Of a DNA stretch of 33,198 nucleotides, positions 7,639-15,809 are shown piece after piece (positions within the stretch are counted from its first letter, which is position 1; each line of letters opens with the position of its first letter). A program made the position numbers and the translations under genes. The notes beneath the pieces were generated by a model. The model was not told the DNA's origin. It searched no databases and was given only the letters and a program-made list of their open reading frames with translations. The stretch comes from JBAZOB01 sp041648895 (GTDB lineage Bacteria; Patescibacteriota; JAHJAL01): positions 1 to 33,198 of the forward strand of contig JBAZOB010000011.1 in NCBI GenBank assembly GCA_041648895.1. Direction: 5' to 3'.

Positions 7639-8778
7639 TTATATTACATACCGCTTTAACTTCCTCTCCACATGCACCATTATTTCGTAAGGAATAGTCC
7701 CAACCAAATTAGCTATCGCCATAACTGAATTTTTATCTTCATTATTAACCGATATTATCTCCACCTCATCACCCACATGTACACTCCTCAAATCACTAAC
7801 ATCGAGCATGGTTATATTCATGCTCACCCGCCCCACTATCGGACAAAAAATACCGCTCACTTTGACAAAACCACAATTTGACAAGCGTCGGTCTATCCCT
7901 TCAAAATATCCCATGGGAACACTGGCCACCAACATATCGCGGGGGACTCGAAATGTTCCGCTATAACCAATTTTTTCCCCTTTTTTAACTGCCCTGATGG
8001 TCGTAATAATCGTTTTAACCTGTAGAGCCGGTCGCAAATCGATGGCAATATTTTCGCTAGCCGGCATACCATATAGACTCAGCCCCAGTCTAATCATGTT
8101 GGCGTCAATTTTATCAACCAAATTCAAACTCGACGAAGCCCCCAAATGAAAATAATTCATCCGGGGAAAATCTCGTTTAAATCGTTTAACCAGTCTATTC
8201 CATTTCTCAATTTGCTTACTGGTAAATCTCTGATCATTACTATCAGCATCGGCCAAATGAGAACATAAACCTTCTAGATTAATATGGGGATTAGATTTTA
8301 CTAAATCGATTACTTCACCCAACTGCTCAATTTCCACTCCCTGCCGATTCATGCCTGTATCTATTTTCAAATGAAAATTAGTTCGAGTAGTCAAATTGCT
8401 AGCCATTTCTCGCAACCATTCCAAATCAGCCAGAATAAAACTAATTTTATCCAGCCGGCAATGTATAACATTATGCAAGTTAGTAAAACCAATAATCAAT
8501 ATCGGAATTTCTACCCCTTCATTTCGCAAAATTTGGGCTTCATAAAATGAGTCCACCGCCAAAAAAATTGGCGCCTTATTCTTAATTATCTGTGCCACCT
8601 CCACCAATCCATGACCATAGGCATTCCCTTTCAAAACCGGCACCAGCTGTATATCATCCCCCACTTTGGCTTTTATTACTGAATAATTATGAATAATATT
8701 ATCTTGAAAAATATTTACCCGAACTAGCGGCTCATAATTAAAACGTGAATCACGAATTTTTCGCAAAATATTACGCAT
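7639..8778 (-). CDS. alr: Alanine racemase
   Basis: This PLP enzyme interconverts L- and D-alanine, supplying D-Ala to the ligase encoded just upstream. The PLP-binding motif VLKGNAYGHG places the Schiff-base lysine at residue 50. The second catalytic residue is Tyr272 in KIGYSGTF. MIRLGLSLYG (Arg230) contacts the cofactor, and VGRVSMNITMLDVSD is the conserved C-terminal barrel motif. The usual VVKANAYGHG is slightly changed here (VLKGN). The length of 379 is normal. It ends the operon hydrolase-murF-ddl-alr, starting 17 bp after ddl. This places the whole D-Ala-D-Ala branch of peptidoglycan precursor synthesis together. Confidence 0.96.
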   Translation of the reverse strand: MRNILRKIRDSRFNYEPLVRVNIFQDNIIHNYSVIKAKVGDDIQLVPVLKGNAYGHGLVEVAQIIKNKAPIFLAVDSFYEAQILRNEGVEIPILIIGFTNLHNVIHCRLDKISFILADLEWLREMASNLTTRTNFHLKIDTGMNRQGVEIEQLGEVIDLVKSNPHINLEGLCSHLADADSNDQRFTSKQIEKWNRLVKRFKRDFPRMNYFHLGASSSLNLVDKIDANMIRLGLSLYGMPASENIAIDLRPALQVKTIITTIRAVKKGEKIGYSGTFRVPRDMLVASVPMGYFEGIDRRLSNCGFVKVSGIFCPIVGRVSMNITMLDVSDLRSVHVGDEVEIISVNNEDKNSVMAIANLVGTIPYEIMVHVERKLKRYVI

Positions 8779-8794
8779 TAACTATTTAAACTCA

Positions 8795-9964
8795 TTAATT
8801 TCCGGCTTTGACTTTACTGCCTTTCATTTTCTGCAAAATACTCGATTCAAACACCGAAGTTATTTTGGCCTTATTGATTTGTCTTTTTTTAGCCAAATCA
8901 ATTAATTCACTCAACAATTCTTCCAAACTCACCCCACTCTTCTTCCACAAATGATGATAAAGCGTACCCGGCAATGTATTTATTTCATTAGCATAATATT
9001 TATTATTTGCCCGATCATACAAAAAATCAACCCGGGCGATACCCGCACATCCAAACAACTTAAATATCTGTGCGCTCATCTGTCTGATCTCATCTGTAGT
9101 CTTAACATCCAGGCGAGCTGGGATAATAATTTTACTTTCCGCTTTTCCCAATTGGCTACCACCTTCTTTCAAATATTTTTCTTCATAGGTAAATAACTCA
9201 CTGGCGAACGTCGACTCTTGAATCAATGAAGATACAATATTCTCTCCATCGCCCAAGACGGCACAAGTAATATCCATTAAGTCCTCAATACAACGCTCCA
9301 CGATTACCTTATCGTCATAGTGTAGGGCAACCTCAATCGCTTGTAACAAACTATCCCGATCTTTAACTTTGGTAATACCAATCGATGAGCCCAATCTGGC
9401 TGGCTTGATTATTAAAGGCCATCCCAATTTACCCTGGCACTCAACCAAAATATCAGTCTGATTTGCTTTCCACTCATGACCGGTAAAATAGACAAATTCC
9501 ACCGTCGGAAAACCAGCGCTCCGATAGATCATTTTGGTCAACACTTTATCCATAGTCAAAGCTGAAGCGGCCACATCACAACCAACATAGGGAAGACCAA
9601 TCAACTCAAATAATCCTTGCGCCGTACCGTCCTCGCCATTTAGGCCATGAAACGAAGGAAAAGCCAAATCAATATCAATCAGCTTTTTGAACAAACCAGT
9701 TTTAACCAAACGCATTTTGCCCACAATGCTTAAATCCAGGAAATATCCCCCTAAATTTTCCAATCTATCCTCCACCCCTTCCCGAGTAAAAAAGCCAATT
9801 TCACCCATTTCGTCCCCCACGTACCACTCCCCTTTTTTACTTAAATATACCGGCACCACCTCCTTATTCATTCCTTTTAAAGCCGAAATAATTAACTGCG
9901 CCGTGATGATCGAAACATCATGCTCGGGACTACGACTACCAAAAAATACACCAATTTTTTCCAT
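8795..9964 (-). CDS. ddl: D-alanine--D-alanine ligase
   Basis: This ATP-grasp ligase joins two D-Ala molecules to make the dipeptide that MurF adds to the UDP-MurNAc tripeptide. The N-terminal FFGSRSPEHDVS (Glu14, Ser18) matches the GG.S.E.EVS substrate motif. IIKPARLGSSIGITKV is the ATP-grasp lysine and Gly-rich strand. The catalytic loop FTYEEKYLKEGGSQL carries the Tyr-Glu-Lys-Tyr typical of D-Ala-D-Ala rather than D-Ala-D-Lac ligases. ARVDFLY and NEINTLPG bind Mg2+. The loop after KY is longer than in E. coli Ddl. Its ATG lies just past the end of a 76-nt-arm palindrome separating it from murF, so translation is not coupled to murF. Confidence 0.95.
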   Translation of the reverse strand: MEKIGVFFGSRSPEHDVSIITAQLIISALKGMNKEVVPVYLSKKGEWYVGDEMGEIGFFTREGVEDRLENLGGYFLDLSIVGKMRLVKTGLFKKLIDIDLAFPSFHGLNGEDGTAQGLFELIGLPYVGCDVAASALTMDKVLTKMIYRSAGFPTVEFVYFTGHEWKANQTDILVECQGKLGWPLIIKPARLGSSIGITKVKDRDSLLQAIEVALHYDDKVIVERCIEDLMDITCAVLGDGENIVSSLIQESTFASELFTYEEKYLKEGGSQLGKAESKIIIPARLDVKTTDEIRQMSAQIFKLFGCAGIARVDFLYDRANNKYYANEINTLPGTLYHHLWKKSGVSLEELLSELIDLAKKRQINKAKITSVFESSILQKMKGSKVKAGN

Positions 9965-9974
9965 ATATATTTTG

Positions 9975-10211
9975 TTAATGAATTATGAATGACAAATGAA
10001 GAATTACGAATTACAAATTAGGAATTGGATTAGTCATATATCATTTATTTTAATTATATGGCTAGCCATAAAACTTACCATTATTAGACAGATCCACATT
10101 AACACCACCGGCCAAACATTTGCTGCCATTAATTAAAATAAATGATATATGACTAATCCAATTCCTAATTTGTAATTCGTAATTCTTCATTTGTCATTCA
10201 TAATTTATTAA
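9975..10211. repeat. Giant perfect palindrome (2 x 76 nt) between murF and ddl
   Basis: Positions 9981-10056 and 10130-10205 are exact reverse complements over 76 nt. After one G.T position, pairing extends five more bases to 9975 and 10211. The centre is 73 nt and contains its own perfect 14-bp palindrome (TATGGCTAGCCATA, 10057-10070). The outer arm is low-complexity AATTACGAATTACAAATT-like sequence. The inner arm is TCATATATCATTTATTTTAATTA, closely matching the inner arm of the 6367-6598 element. It begins at the murF stop and ends 11 bp before the ddl ATG. Confidence 0.95.
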
Positions 10212-11566
10212 AAATAAACATCCGGCCAATCATTTTGCAGTAAAATTATATCCCCGCCCTTCATGATATTGGGCAATGTTCGATGCGCTTCGGTCGTAGT
10301 GGCAAACACCCGAAAATTGGTAAAATTTTTCTCCTTCAAACCCTCGATTACATAACCAGTTTCCCGACTCTTAATCAGCAACACCAAATCAACATTATCC
10401 GCATACAAATAACCAATTTCCCGATGGATCTTCCGCGACTGCTCCCCCAATTCAACCAGAGGCCCGGGCGTTAACACAATTTTTCTGCCCCCCGCCCGAT
10501 TTAATACCTCAATCCCGCTTTTAATTCCTTCCACATTGGCATTGTAACTATCGTCCAATATCCAAACATCAATATCCTCGTGATAGATCGGCTGCAGACG
10601 ATGAGCAATCGGTTCAATTTTAGCCACCCCCCGTTCAATTTGCTCCTCGCTCAAACCCAATTCTCGCGCTAAAACCACACCCATCAATATCATGTTAATA
10701 TTGTGTCGGGCTAACAATTTAGTTTGATAAATCCGTCCTTGGCTTCTAAATTTTAGCCCCTGATAATCAGGTAAATAATCGATCTCCGTTACCCCACCAC
10801 TACCCACGCCCACTATTTTTTCCGCCGGTAAACGATCCAGTTTGAGTGAGATATATTCATCATCTAGATTAAGAATCGATTTTTCCCGAGTACGAGATGG
10901 CAATTCAAATTTAGCTTGAATAATATTATCCAAATTACCAAACCGATCCAAATGTGCCAAAGAAATGCCCGTCAAAACTGAATAATCCGGCTCAATTAAA
11001 TCACACAGATCGACAATATCTTTTCGGCTGTAAGCTCCCATCTCCACAATTAATATCTCCGCCCGATCCAATTCTTTGGAAATAAAACGAGCAATTCCCA
11101 AAAGTGTATTTATATTATCAGGTGTATAAACAATTTTATATTTTTCTCGCAAAAGACTGACCAAAATTTCTTTCATGCTGGTTTTGCCATAGCTACCTGT
11201 AATACCAATTTTAATCATCTTTTGCTTGGAAATAACTTGCCTCGCCCCAGCTACTACCCACCATTTTAATAATTGATCAACCGGCCAAATCACTAGCAAT
11301 GAAAAAACAATCAGCACCGGTAAGAAAAACCAAATTACTACCAAAACCAAGATAAACCACCAGGAAAACCACCACCAACTTACTACTACCAACGCCAGCA
11401 TTAACACACAATTAAAGATATAAACCAGAATCACCTTGGCCGTCCATTCCAAATGCTGTCTTTTTTCCAATTGCCACCACCGCCAATGAGAATAGGCATA
11501 CTTTAAAAAACGCCAACTATCATAACCTTCACTTTGTAAAATATATAATAAATTTCTAATTACCAT
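10208..11566 (-). CDS. murF: UDP-N-acetylmuramoyl-tripeptide--D-alanyl-D-alanine ligase with membrane-spanning N terminus
   Basis: This ligase adds D-Ala-D-Ala to the UDP-MurNAc tripeptide, the last cytoplasmic step of precursor synthesis. The P-loop is TGSYGKTS (123-130). EMGAYSRKDI (175-184), SLAHLDRFGNLDNIIQAKFE (202-221, including the carbamylated-lysine position) and DDSYNAN (338-344) are clear MurF signatures. The usual N-terminal UDP-MurNAc-binding domain is absent. Residues 1-110 instead hold two or three very hydrophobic Trp-rich segments (about 44-67 and 69-96), so the enzyme is probably membrane-bound. Its start overlaps the end of the hydrolase gene by 7 bp. Neighbouring ddl and alr supply its dipeptide substrate. 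How UDP-MurNAc tripeptide is bound without the standard domain is open. Confidence 0.92.
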   Translation of the reverse strand: MVIRNLLYILQSEGYDSWRFLKYAYSHWRWWQLEKRQHLEWTAKVILVYIFNCVLMLALVVVSWWWFSWWFILVLVVIWFFLPVLIVFSLLVIWPVDQLLKWWVVAGARQVISKQKMIKIGITGSYGKTSMKEILVSLLREKYKIVYTPDNINTLLGIARFISKELDRAEILIVEMGAYSRKDIVDLCDLIEPDYSVLTGISLAHLDRFGNLDNIIQAKFELPSRTREKSILNLDDEYISLKLDRLPAEKIVGVGSGGVTEIDYLPDYQGLKFRSQGRIYQTKLLARHNINMILMGVVLARELGLSEEQIERGVAKIEPIAHRLQPIYHEDIDVWILDDSYNANVEGIKSGIEVLNRAGGRKIVLTPGPLVELGEQSRKIHREIGYLYADNVDLVLLIKSRETGYVIEGLKEKNFTNFRVFATTTEAHRTLPNIMKGGDIILLQNDWPDVYF

Positions 11567-12315
11567 CTAGGTATTTCCTCCGCCAAAATCTGCATAAAAC
11601 TCTCCCGCTGATCAACAAAAGGAAAATGACCGGCCTGCTTGATAGAATAAAATTTTGAACCAACAATCAAACGATGAATGGTCAGCCCATCGGCTAAAGG
11701 CGTTTCCTGATCATCTTCCCCCCAAATAATCGTCGCCGGTACTTTGATCTTTTTCATATCAACTTGCAAATCCTCACCAATAACCTTCCGCATCGTGGCT
11801 CGATTAGCCCCCGCCTGCCTATAATCTGATGATTGAAACTGACGACCCACACTTTTTACCACTTTTTTTATACCCGGAATTTTTTTTAACCAGCGACCAC
11901 CCCAGGCCAGTATCTCCAACCACTTTACCCTTTGACCATCATCTTTAACCCCGGCGCTATCAATTAATATCACTTTTTTCACCACCCCCAAATTTTGCGC
12001 ACAATATTTAATAATCACTCTTCCGCCGAATGAATGACCGATCAATAATGGATTATCGATCTTTAACTTTTGTAAAAAATCATGCAAAAAATTAGCATAG
12101 TCCAACACCCTCCAAGCCACTGGCGGTATCTGGCTACCACCAAACCCTGGCCAATCAATCGCCACCCAACTATCAATGTTCGTATAAATATCTTGAAATA
12201 TTGTCGCCTCCACTCCCCAACCATGCAAAAAAACAATCGTATTGGAAACATCCAGTTCATCGGATTGATAATAGTTGACTAACGAATCATTGATAATAAT
12301 CTTTTTTTGTACCAT
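11560..12315 (-). CDS. Alpha/beta hydrolase fold protein
   Basis: A 251-residue soluble hydrolase. The oxyanion motif is HGWG (31-34), the nucleophile elbow GHSFGG places Ser95, the acid is Asp in IWGEDDQETPL, and the catalytic His is in AGHFPFVDQRE. The triad is complete, so it is likely active on an ester, thioester or amide. The exact substrate cannot be told; MhpC- and BioH-like proteins share this pattern. It overlaps murF by 7 bp and so is translationally coupled to it. This hints at a role on cell-wall or lipid intermediates, but that is inference. No signal peptide is seen. Confidence 0.85.
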   Translation of the reverse strand: MVQKKIIINDSLVNYYQSDELDVSNTIVFLHGWGVEATIFQDIYTNIDSWVAIDWPGFGGSQIPPVAWRVLDYANFLHDFLQKLKIDNPLLIGHSFGGRVIIKYCAQNLGVVKKVILIDSAGVKDDGQRVKWLEILAWGGRWLKKIPGIKKVVKSVGRQFQSSDYRQAGANRATMRKVIGEDLQVDMKKIKVPATIIWGEDDQETPLADGLTIHRLIVGSKFYSIKQAGHFPFVDQRESFMQILAEEIPRW

Positions 12316-12360
12316 GGCGTAAATAATTGATATCTACAACATAACACCCCCACAGCTCAA

Positions 12361-12413
12361 TCATACCAGAGACCCCATATCCGGGCCCAATATTGGCATA
12401 AGAGGTCATACCA
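12361..12413. promoter_or_regulatory. Leader of the murF operon with direct TCATACCA repeats
   Basis: TCATACCA occurs at 12361-12368 and again at 12406-12413, with a perfect CCAATATTGG palindrome (12387-12396) and a GGGCCC between them. This GC-richer patch lies upstream of the hydrolase-murF-ddl-alr operon. It could hold operator sites, but nothing identifies a regulator. Confidence 0.25.
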
Positions 12414-12423
12414 AACTTAACTA

Positions 12424-12492
12424 TTAAGATGATAATGAAATAAAAGCGTGCCCCGACAATTGAGCCGCTTCACCGATAGTAATTTTACTCAC
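12424..12492 (-). pseudogene. Possible remnant of an HTH (MerR/excisionase-like) regulator
   Basis: A 22-codon frame from GTG 12492 to TAA 12424 reads VSKITIGEAAQLSGHAFISL plus two residues. ITIGEAAQLSG closely resembles the first helix-turn-helix strand of MerR- and excisionase-type proteins (typically YTIGEAAKLSGVS). The frame ends right after the motif, and no continuation is seen in the other minus frames, so it is at most a decayed fragment. It follows the yhhQ-like gene on the same strand. A chance resemblance is possible. Confidence 0.3.
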
Positions 12493-12516
12493 GTAATAAA
12501 CGCAATGTAACGCAGT

Positions 12517-13176
12517 TTATGTTGACGATGTAGTTTGATTATTTTTGTTTCGCAACAAGTGAATACCGAGATAAGAAAGTGGGATGTAAAGCACGCCCAT
12601 CGCTACTTTATAGAGCCACCACGTAATAATGATACTCACGAGCGTACTAGTGGCATAAACGCCCGCGAAAGCAATAACCATGAAGATTGTTGTGTCAAGT
12701 AATTGCGACCAGAGATTGGAGAGAAGTGAACGTAACCAAAAGAATTTGATACCCAGCTTCTCGCGGAAAAAAAAGAACGATAGTACGTCTTGATACTCGG
12801 CTACCAGAAACGCCACCAACGAAGCAATGGCTATGCGCCCCGAGATACCAAAAATCTGATTATAACCTGATCTTGCCCATTCACCATCAGCCGACCACGG
12901 CATTGCCAGCGAGAGAAAAGAATATGCGATAAAAAGCGCCGTGCTAATAAAACCGGCCAGCACGAAGAACTTTGCTACCCGCTTGCCGTACACTTCACCA
13001 ACAACATCAGTCATAAGAAACACAACCGGAAAAGAAAATACCGCTACTGAGAGATGCGAGCCGAAAATAAATGGCATTATTTTCAATCCGAGAGTATTGG
13101 CGGCAAAAAGAGAAGTAAGATAAACGGCCAATGCGATAAGTAATTTTTTGAACGACTGCTCAGTCAATTGAATCAT
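12517..13176 (-). CDS. yhhQ: Queuosine precursor transporter family (YhhQ/VUT, DUF165)
   Basis: A 219-residue membrane protein with about six hydrophobic segments. FSFPVVFLMTDVVGEVYGKRVAK (about 47-69) is the signature of the YhhQ/VUT-1 family, whose characterised members import the queuine precursors preQ0 or preQ1. Later conserved parts are VAFLVAEYQDVLSFFFFREKLG and SNLWSQLLDTTIFMVIAFAG. The base and codon use (more GCG, CTC, GAG) looks less AT-biased than its neighbours and suggests horizontal acquisition. No preQ1 riboswitch is visible in the 50-bp leader. AAAAGGAA about 9 bases before the ATG is a usable ribosome site. No queuosine synthesis gene is present here. Function is assigned by family only. 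Confidence 0.85.
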   Translation of the reverse strand: MIQLTEQSFKKLLIALAVYLTSLFAANTLGLKIMPFIFGSHLSVAVFSFPVVFLMTDVVGEVYGKRVAKFFVLAGFISTALFIAYSFLSLAMPWSADGEWARSGYNQIFGISGRIAIASLVAFLVAEYQDVLSFFFFREKLGIKFFWLRSLLSNLWSQLLDTTIFMVIAFAGVYATSTLVSIIITWWLYKVAMGVLYIPLSYLGIHLLRNKNNQTTSST

Positions 13177-13227
13177 GGTTATAATTCCTTTTAGTTAACG
13201 AATATAAATCTAATAAATACTCACGAA

Positions 13228-13252
13228 CAAAAAGTCCGCCCAATCAGGCGGA
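13228..13252 (-). terminator. Rho-independent terminator of tRNA-Ala
   Basis: A TCCGCC/GGCGGA stem (13252-13247 with 13240-13235) is followed by five T on the minus strand, 22 bp past the tRNA 3' end. It separates tRNA-Ala from the yhhQ-like gene. The stem belongs to the TCCGCC/GGCGGA palindrome group seen elsewhere in the window. Confidence 0.75.
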
Positions 13253-13273
13253 GCGAATTTGTAAAGTTCTTTA

Positions 13274-13350
<77 letters not shown>

Positions 13351-13357
13351 GAATCTA

Positions 13358-13726
13358 TTATTTAGTCAAGGCTCGATCATCTTCTTCAATCATCCAATGC
13401 AAAATCCAATTAACCAAAGACACAATCAACCCCATCGCCACTGCCGTCCATAAACCGCTAATAGCAAAACCAGGCACCAGCGCCGACACCAACCATAACA
13501 TCAAACCATTCACAACCAAATAGAAAATTCCCAGACTAAAAATTATGGCCGGCAAAGAAAGAATCGTCACAATCGGTTTAATAAAAGTATTTACAAAACC
13601 AAAGACCAATACTGCCACCAACACTACCCACAAATTGTTTGAAAAATCCACGCCAATCAAAACTAGATCAGCCAGCAAAAAAGCAATTGCATTCGCTAGA
13701 AGATGAAATAAAAAACGTCGTAGCAT
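13358..13726 (-). CDS. PF04020 (phage holin 4 superfamily / YvlD-like) membrane protein
   Basis: A 122-residue protein with four hydrophobic segments (about 5-27, 31-50, 55-80, 88-112). The central FGFVNTFIKPIVTILSLPAIIFSLGIFYLVVNGLMLWL is the hallmark of PF04020, found in many non-phage genomes including Bacillus YvlD. LVSLVNWIL near the end also fits. The holin name is historical; no lysis function is implied and no phage genes are nearby. Its cellular role is not established. It precedes tRNA-Ala by 7 bp. Confidence 0.9.
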   Translation of the reverse strand: MLRRFLFHLLANAIAFLLADLVLIGVDFSNNLWVVLVAVLVFGFVNTFIKPIVTILSLPAIIFSLGIFYLVVNGLMLWLVSALVPGFAISGLWTAVAMGLIVSLVNWILHWMIEEDDRALTK

Positions 13727-13817
13727 GGGATTAATATAAATATCTATGAAAAATTATAACGCACTTATTATAATAATCCAAATCACTCACTAACAGTCAG
13801 TCAATGTTTAATCACCA

Positions 13818-15746
13818 CTAAATAACTTCAAATATTTTACCAGCCAGCTTTTTCCCCACCACCTCCCCTACCACTTCCTCTCCCGCCGCCACCACCCCGC
13901 CTACACTCCCGAAAGCTGACAATAGCATTTTTTTCTTTCTCGGCCCCAACCCGGAAATAGTATCCAAAATTGATTGTCTAAGTTTCTTTTTGCGCGTCAA
14001 GCGTTGATACGACAATACGTAGCGGTGCGCTTCATTACGAATTGATTGTAAAAACAAAGAGGCCACACTACTCTTGTCCAACACCAGCAACTTGAACATC
14101 ACCTCCCCGTCCTCAGAAATATTACCCAACCACAGCTCCTCCTCTTTTTTAGCGATACCAATCACGGGGATATCTATCATATTCTGCTTCAAAGCCACCA
14201 ATACCGTGCTTAACTGACCTTTACCACCATCAATCAATATCAAATTTGGCCAAGGCCATTCCGACTGACTACGTTTAAACCGCCGCGACAAAACCTCACC
14301 CAAAGCCGCGAAATCGTCTTGCCCCGAAAAAGATTTAATCGCAAAACGACGGTACATCTTTTTATTAAAACTGCCTTTCCATCTTTTCAATTCATCAATT
14401 AATATATTGTGATCTGGCTTTGTTTGATTAGACTCCCCACGATCATTTTTTTTCAGCTGCCACACCACCATCGCCCCCACCACTCCTTGATCGCCCAAAT
14501 TGGAAATATCATAACCCTCAATCCGAAAAATACCGTCCTCAATATCAGACCAAGCCTGGGCATAATTACCAAAACCAACGTCAATTAAACTCCTCCACAA
14601 TTCAGATAGGCCCAGCCCCTCACTCTTTGTTACCGACACTACCGCCTGCCTTTTCATAAACTCCAATTTACAATTTTTACTCGCCAGCAGTGACAAATCT
14701 TTTTTATAACCTTTTTTGGGGCATGAAACCTTGACCACTTTTTTTGCCAGATCAGATATTATATCCCCCATCTCAGTCATTTCATCAATTGTTACCGGCA
14801 ATAACACTTGGGCCGGGAACTCTTGAGCTGCTAGATAATAATATGACAAAAAAGCGGCCACCACTTCACTTTCATTACTACCTTTTAAATCAAAGAAATC
14901 CAGTGACAACATCTTCCCCACCCGCACTGTCATTAAGGATATTATCCACTTCCTATTCTCACCGTAAACACCAACCACATCTAAATTATCTTGATGGGGA
15001 GTAATTACCTTCTGCTTCGCCAATATCTTTTCAATATCCACCATCCTGTCCCGCAACATTGCCGCCCTTTCGAATTCTTTATTGCCCGCTGCCTGCTTCA
15101 TCTCCAGCTGAAAAATTCGCCCGACCTTCTTGGTTTTCCCCCGCATAAAAGCCACAAAATCGGCCATCATCTGATTATAAATCTTTTGATCGGACAAATA
15201 ACCCCAAACCGATTTTGACCTTTTAATAAACAACTCCTTCCCCGCCACACTATCCATGGGCGAAACCCCCGTTTTATTTTTATAAGTAAAAAACGGGAAA
15301 ATTCGATTCAATAAACGTAATGATTCCTCCACCACTGTACTATTGGAATATGGACCAAAATATTTACCACCATCTTTCACCACCTTCCTGACCAATATCA
15401 CCCGCGGAAAATCCTCCTTAGTAATTTTGATATAAACATAATTTTTATCATCTTTCATCAACACATTATAATGTGGCCGATATTTTTTAATTAAATTAGT
15501 TTCCAGCATCAGTGCCTCTAATTCACTATCCGTCACAATCCATTCCATATCATCAATTTTATCCACCAATTGTCTCGTTTTTATTTCCTCATGCAGACGA
15601 TTAAAATAGCTCCGCACTCGATTCGACAAATATTTCGCTTTGCCCACATATATTACCCGACCCCGATCATCCTTCATTAAATACACCCCACTTTGCTTAG
15701 GCAGAGTCTTTAACAATACCGCAATTTTTGATTTAACATTATACAT
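13818..15746 (-). CDS. uvrC: Excinuclease ABC subunit C
   Basis: UvrC makes both incisions around a DNA lesion in nucleotide excision repair after UvrA/UvrB loading. The N-terminal GIY-YIG nuclease is at about 18-50 (SGVYLMKDDRGRVIYVGKAK, with Arg46). The UVR domain that contacts UvrB lies near 211-245 (FQLEMKQAAGNKEFERAAMLRDRM). The RNase H-like C-terminal nuclease has EGYDISNLGDQGVVGAMVV and PNLILIDGGKGQL with its acidic residues. A helix-hairpin-helix follows (SILDTISGLGPRKKKMLLSAFGS). The length of 642 is full. A perfect TATAAT (15764-15759) only 13 bp before the ATG would give a nearly leaderless mRNA. No partner uvrA or uvrB is in the window. Confidence 0.96.
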   Translation of the reverse strand: MYNVKSKIAVLLKTLPKQSGVYLMKDDRGRVIYVGKAKYLSNRVRSYFNRLHEEIKTRQLVDKIDDMEWIVTDSELEALMLETNLIKKYRPHYNVLMKDDKNYVYIKITKEDFPRVILVRKVVKDGGKYFGPYSNSTVVEESLRLLNRIFPFFTYKNKTGVSPMDSVAGKELFIKRSKSVWGYLSDQKIYNQMMADFVAFMRGKTKKVGRIFQLEMKQAAGNKEFERAAMLRDRMVDIEKILAKQKVITPHQDNLDVVGVYGENRKWIISLMTVRVGKMLSLDFFDLKGSNESEVVAAFLSYYYLAAQEFPAQVLLPVTIDEMTEMGDIISDLAKKVVKVSCPKKGYKKDLSLLASKNCKLEFMKRQAVVSVTKSEGLGLSELWRSLIDVGFGNYAQAWSDIEDGIFRIEGYDISNLGDQGVVGAMVVWQLKKNDRGESNQTKPDHNILIDELKRWKGSFNKKMYRRFAIKSFSGQDDFAALGEVLSRRFKRSQSEWPWPNLILIDGGKGQLSTVLVALKQNMIDIPVIGIAKKEEELWLGNISEDGEVMFKLLVLDKSSVASLFLQSIRNEAHRYVLSYQRLTRKKKLRQSILDTISGLGPRKKKMLLSAFGSVGGVVAAGEEVVGEVVGKKLAGKIFEVI

Positions 15747-15776
15747 TTATTCTACTTTATTATAGACAAATTAGTC

Positions 15777-15805
15777 TTGACAATATTTAATAAATATGTT
15801 AGGTT
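15777..15805 (+). promoter_or_regulatory. Putative plus-strand promoter (TTGACA, 17 bp, TAGGTT)
   Basis: A perfect -35 TTGACA (15777-15782) with a 17-bp spacer and a weak -10 TAGGTT; TTATAA at 15804-15809 is an alternative. It faces a 180-bp stretch without an ORF that ends in a terminator-like T run, followed by tRNA-Arg and gpsA. Confidence 0.45.
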
Positions 15806-15809
15806 ATAA

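Noticed and set aside
9981..10205. AATTACGAATTACAAATT-like runs as a CRISPR array
   Set aside because: The units are short, irregular and without spacers; they form palindrome arms, and no cas gene is present.
13177..13227. preQ1 riboswitch ahead of the yhhQ-like gene
   Set aside because: The leader is only about 50 nt and lacks the C-rich loop and A-rich tail pattern of preQ1-I; only a terminator and a ribosome site are visible.
13358..13726. Phage holin as a sign of prophage
   Set aside because: PF04020 proteins are widespread chromosomal membrane proteins; no endolysin, capsid or integrase genes are nearby.
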